Assembly (NCBI GenBank): GCA_021799435.1
Contig: JAJZAN010000032.1
Coordinates: forward strand, 1 to 32,556
Source: Bacillota bacterium
Lineage (GTDB): Bacteria; Bacillota; Sulfobacillia; Sulfobacillales; Sulfobacillaceae
Direction of reading: 5' to 3'
Length of the DNA: 32,556 nucleotides
Shown here: piece after piece, positions 31,355-32,556 of the stretch
Layout: each line of letters opens with the position of its first letter
Numbering within the stretch: the stretch's first letter is position 1
Notes under the pieces: generated by a model
Told to the model about the DNA's origin: nothing
The model's input: only the letters and a program-made list of their open reading frames with translations
Database searches by the model: none
Made by a program: the position numbers and the translations under genes

Positions 31355-31975
31355 TCAGGGGGTTTGCGATGCTTTAAAGCGCCGATCCACCTCGTCCCAG
31401 TTGACGACGTGCCACCATGCGTCAATATAGTCGGCCCGACGATTCTGGTAGCGCAGGTAGTAGGCGTGCTCCCACACATCGAGGCCCAGGATGGGCGATA
31501 ACCCCTGCATGAGGGGGTTGTCTTGGTTGGGAGTTGTGACAATAGCCAACGAGTGGTCGGGCCGCACCACCAGCCAGGCCCAACCACTGCCGAAGATGCT
31601 GAACGCAGCCTGTCGGAACTGCTCCTGGAACTGCTCGAATGAGCCGAAGGTGTCACGAATGGCTGCAGCCACCGCCCCCATGGGAGAGCCTCCCTGGTTA
31701 GGCCCCATGATTGTCCACCACAGGGAATGGTTGACGTGGCCGCCGACTTGGTTGCGCACTGCCGTCCGAATGTTCTCGGGCACCGAATCAATGTGCCGCA
31801 GCAACCATTCGGCGCTTTTGTCCTGAAGCTGCGGATGGCCCTGCAGCGCCTTATTCGCATTTTGCACGTATCCGCCATGGTGCTTTTGGTGATGAATCTC
31901 CATGGTTTGAGCGTCGATGTAAGGCTCGAGGGCGTCAAGCGTGTAAGGCAGGTCAGGAAGGACGAACTGGGCCAT
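31355..31975 (-). CDS. sodA: Superoxide dismutase, Fe/Mn family (Mn-type)
   Basis: Converts superoxide to hydrogen peroxide and oxygen. 206 residues with all four metal ligands: His28 (MEIHHQKHH), His83 ([10 protein letters not shown]), Asp166 and His170 (LDVWEHAYY). GGH before the second His, and Gln in PNQDNPL, are the pattern of manganese enzymes, where iron enzymes place a Gln near the former site. No signal peptide is present, so it is cytoplasmic. ATG 31975 has AAAGGAGG just upstream. It is convergent with the holin-like gene. I see no good terminator in the 65 bases between them, only a CCCGG/CCGGG hairpin without a T tract. Confidence 0.96.
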   Translation of the reverse strand: MAQFVLPDLPYTLDALEPYIDAQTMEIHHQKHHGGYVQNANKALQGHPQLQDKSAEWLLRHIDSVPENIRTAVRNQVGGHVNHSLWWTIMGPNQGGSPMGAVAAAIRDTFGSFEQFQEQFRQAAFSIFGSGWAWLVVRPDHSLAIVTTPNQDNPLMQGLSPILGLDVWEHAYYLRYQNRRADYIDAWWHVVNWDEVDRRFKASQTP

Positions 31976-32123
31976 GAGGGAAGCCTCCTTTACGCGTAGA
32001 GTGCGCCCCCATGACCGCCCCTATGCAACGTCCGAGGCCCGCGTTGCGACACACCACGCACACCTCCCGGTTCGCTCGGAAGGCTGCGGGCAATCCTTTG
32101 TCGAACCGGCAGCGGTCCATAAC

Positions 32124-32156
32124 AAAAACCCGCCATCCCTTCCGGACAGCGGGTTT
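32124..32156 (-). terminator. Terminator of the tRNA-Ala gene
   Basis: On the minus strand AAACCCGC (32156-32149) pairs with GCGGGTTT (32133-32126) around a 15-base loop and continues into a T5 tract (32128-32124). It lies 8 bases past the tRNA 3' end. Confidence 0.85.
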
Positions 32157-32164
32157 CAAACTTT

Positions 32165-32240
<76 letters not shown>

Positions 32241-32253
32241 ACGACGCTTATTG

Positions 32254-32282
32254 ATTATATGCGTTGCCCAAATTGCTGTCAA
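32254..32282 (-). promoter_or_regulatory. Consensus SigA promoter of tRNA-Ala
   Basis: On the minus strand a perfect TTGACA (32282-32277) and a perfect TATAAT (32259-32254) are 17 bases apart. The predicted start near 32247 leaves about 7 bases before the mature tRNA end. This is the strongest promoter in the window. Confidence 0.95.
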
Positions 32283-32556
32283 TGGAAGTGATCCCTGGTG
32301 TGGTTAAGACGATGAATCGACGTAAATGGGATGTGCACGACTAGACAGTACGGGATTTCGCGATGTTTTGTAATGCGTCTGTATTTTCGTGAATAGTTCT
32401 TGGGAGTTTTGGGTGCGGTCGACACCATTAAACACCTAATGGGTAGCATGCTGACGGAAGGTTTCGGGGAACCTCAAATTACTCGGGAATTTGTAAGTTA
32501 AAACTTTGGGCAAACCAGCAGGAATGATACCATGAGGGGCGAATAAGTGGAGGAAA
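32283..32556 (+). other. Untranslated leader ahead of a gene beyond the window
   Basis: No open frame of note lies in this 274-base stretch. Two small hairpins occur on the plus strand (CCATTA 32425-32430 with TAATGG 32437-32442; AGGTT 32459-32463 with AACCT 32470-32474). A TGATACCAT extended -10-like site lies at about 32524-32532. The window ends in a GTGGAGGAAA ribosome-site-like sequence, so a plus-strand gene probably starts just outside. I recognise no known riboswitch or T-box core. Confidence 0.4.

Overview
The window looks like chromosomal DNA of a Gram-positive Bacillota bacterium. The signs are strong AGGAGG-type ribosome binding sites at nearly every start, frequent GTG and TTG starts, a SigI/RsgI-type sigma/anti-sigma pair and a lipoprotein-type solute-binding protein. 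An aa3-type cytochrome oxidase sits with a Tat-exported cupredoxin, and much of the rest is moderately GC-rich. I infer a Sulfobacillus-like, possibly acidophilic, aerobic organism. That assignment rests on gene content recalled from knowledge, not on a search. Most of the window is metabolic and respiratory core. The only phage-like part is a small lysozyme/holin pair. I see no insertion sequence and no CRISPR array.

Layout. 1-4231 (+): the end of ruvA, ruvB, a sigI-like sigma factor overlapping an rsgI-like anti-sigma factor whose C-terminus is a histidine-rich tandem repeat, then yajC and a strong terminator. 4345-11985 (+): an extended -10 promoter drives a probable eight-gene operon. It holds glutamate dehydrogenase, the methylmalonyl-CoA mutase large subunit, methylmalonyl-CoA epimerase, an acyl-CoA carboxylase carboxyltransferase, a 51-residue carboxylase-associated small protein, a biotin carrier protein, a PIG-L deacetylase and a D-aminopeptidase. 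Together the middle genes run propionyl-CoA to succinyl-CoA, but the B12-binding mutase subunit and biotin carboxylase are not here. 12012-13256 (+): a flippase-like membrane protein, probably translated from a leaderless mRNA.

13216-17691 (-): a lysR-amidase pair joined by an ATGA overlap, then an orphan peptide-type solute-binding lipoprotein whose terminator lies inside the convergent flippase gene. 17763-20020 (+): selD and a CTCC-motif permease. selD carries an in-frame UGA at codon 14, so it is itself a selenoprotein, with a candidate SECIS hairpin just downstream. Ordinary gene calling starts it about 39 codons too late. 20020-23130: a small membrane protein (-), dps and a PerR/Fur regulator (+), cytochrome P450 (-) and another small membrane protein (-).

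23273-29838: a mono-haem cytochrome c gene (+) shares a bidirectional terminator with a seven-gene respiratory operon on the minus strand (cupredoxin, coxB, coxA, coxC, two membrane proteins, ctaB). CoxB has a full CuA site. CoxA keeps every metal ligand, Glu and cross-link Tyr, but by my alignment lacks the canonical entry residues of both the D and K proton channels. 30036-31289 (+): GH25 lysozyme plus an LL-H-type holin. 31355-32282 (-): Mn-type superoxide dismutase, and tRNA-Ala(CGC) with a perfect consensus promoter and its own terminator. The window ends in the leader of a further + strand gene.

The most rewarding places for a second look are the selenocysteine-containing selD with its permease partner, the His-rich RsgI sensor, the proton-channel-deficient oxidase with its cupredoxin, and the 51-residue carboxylase subunit.
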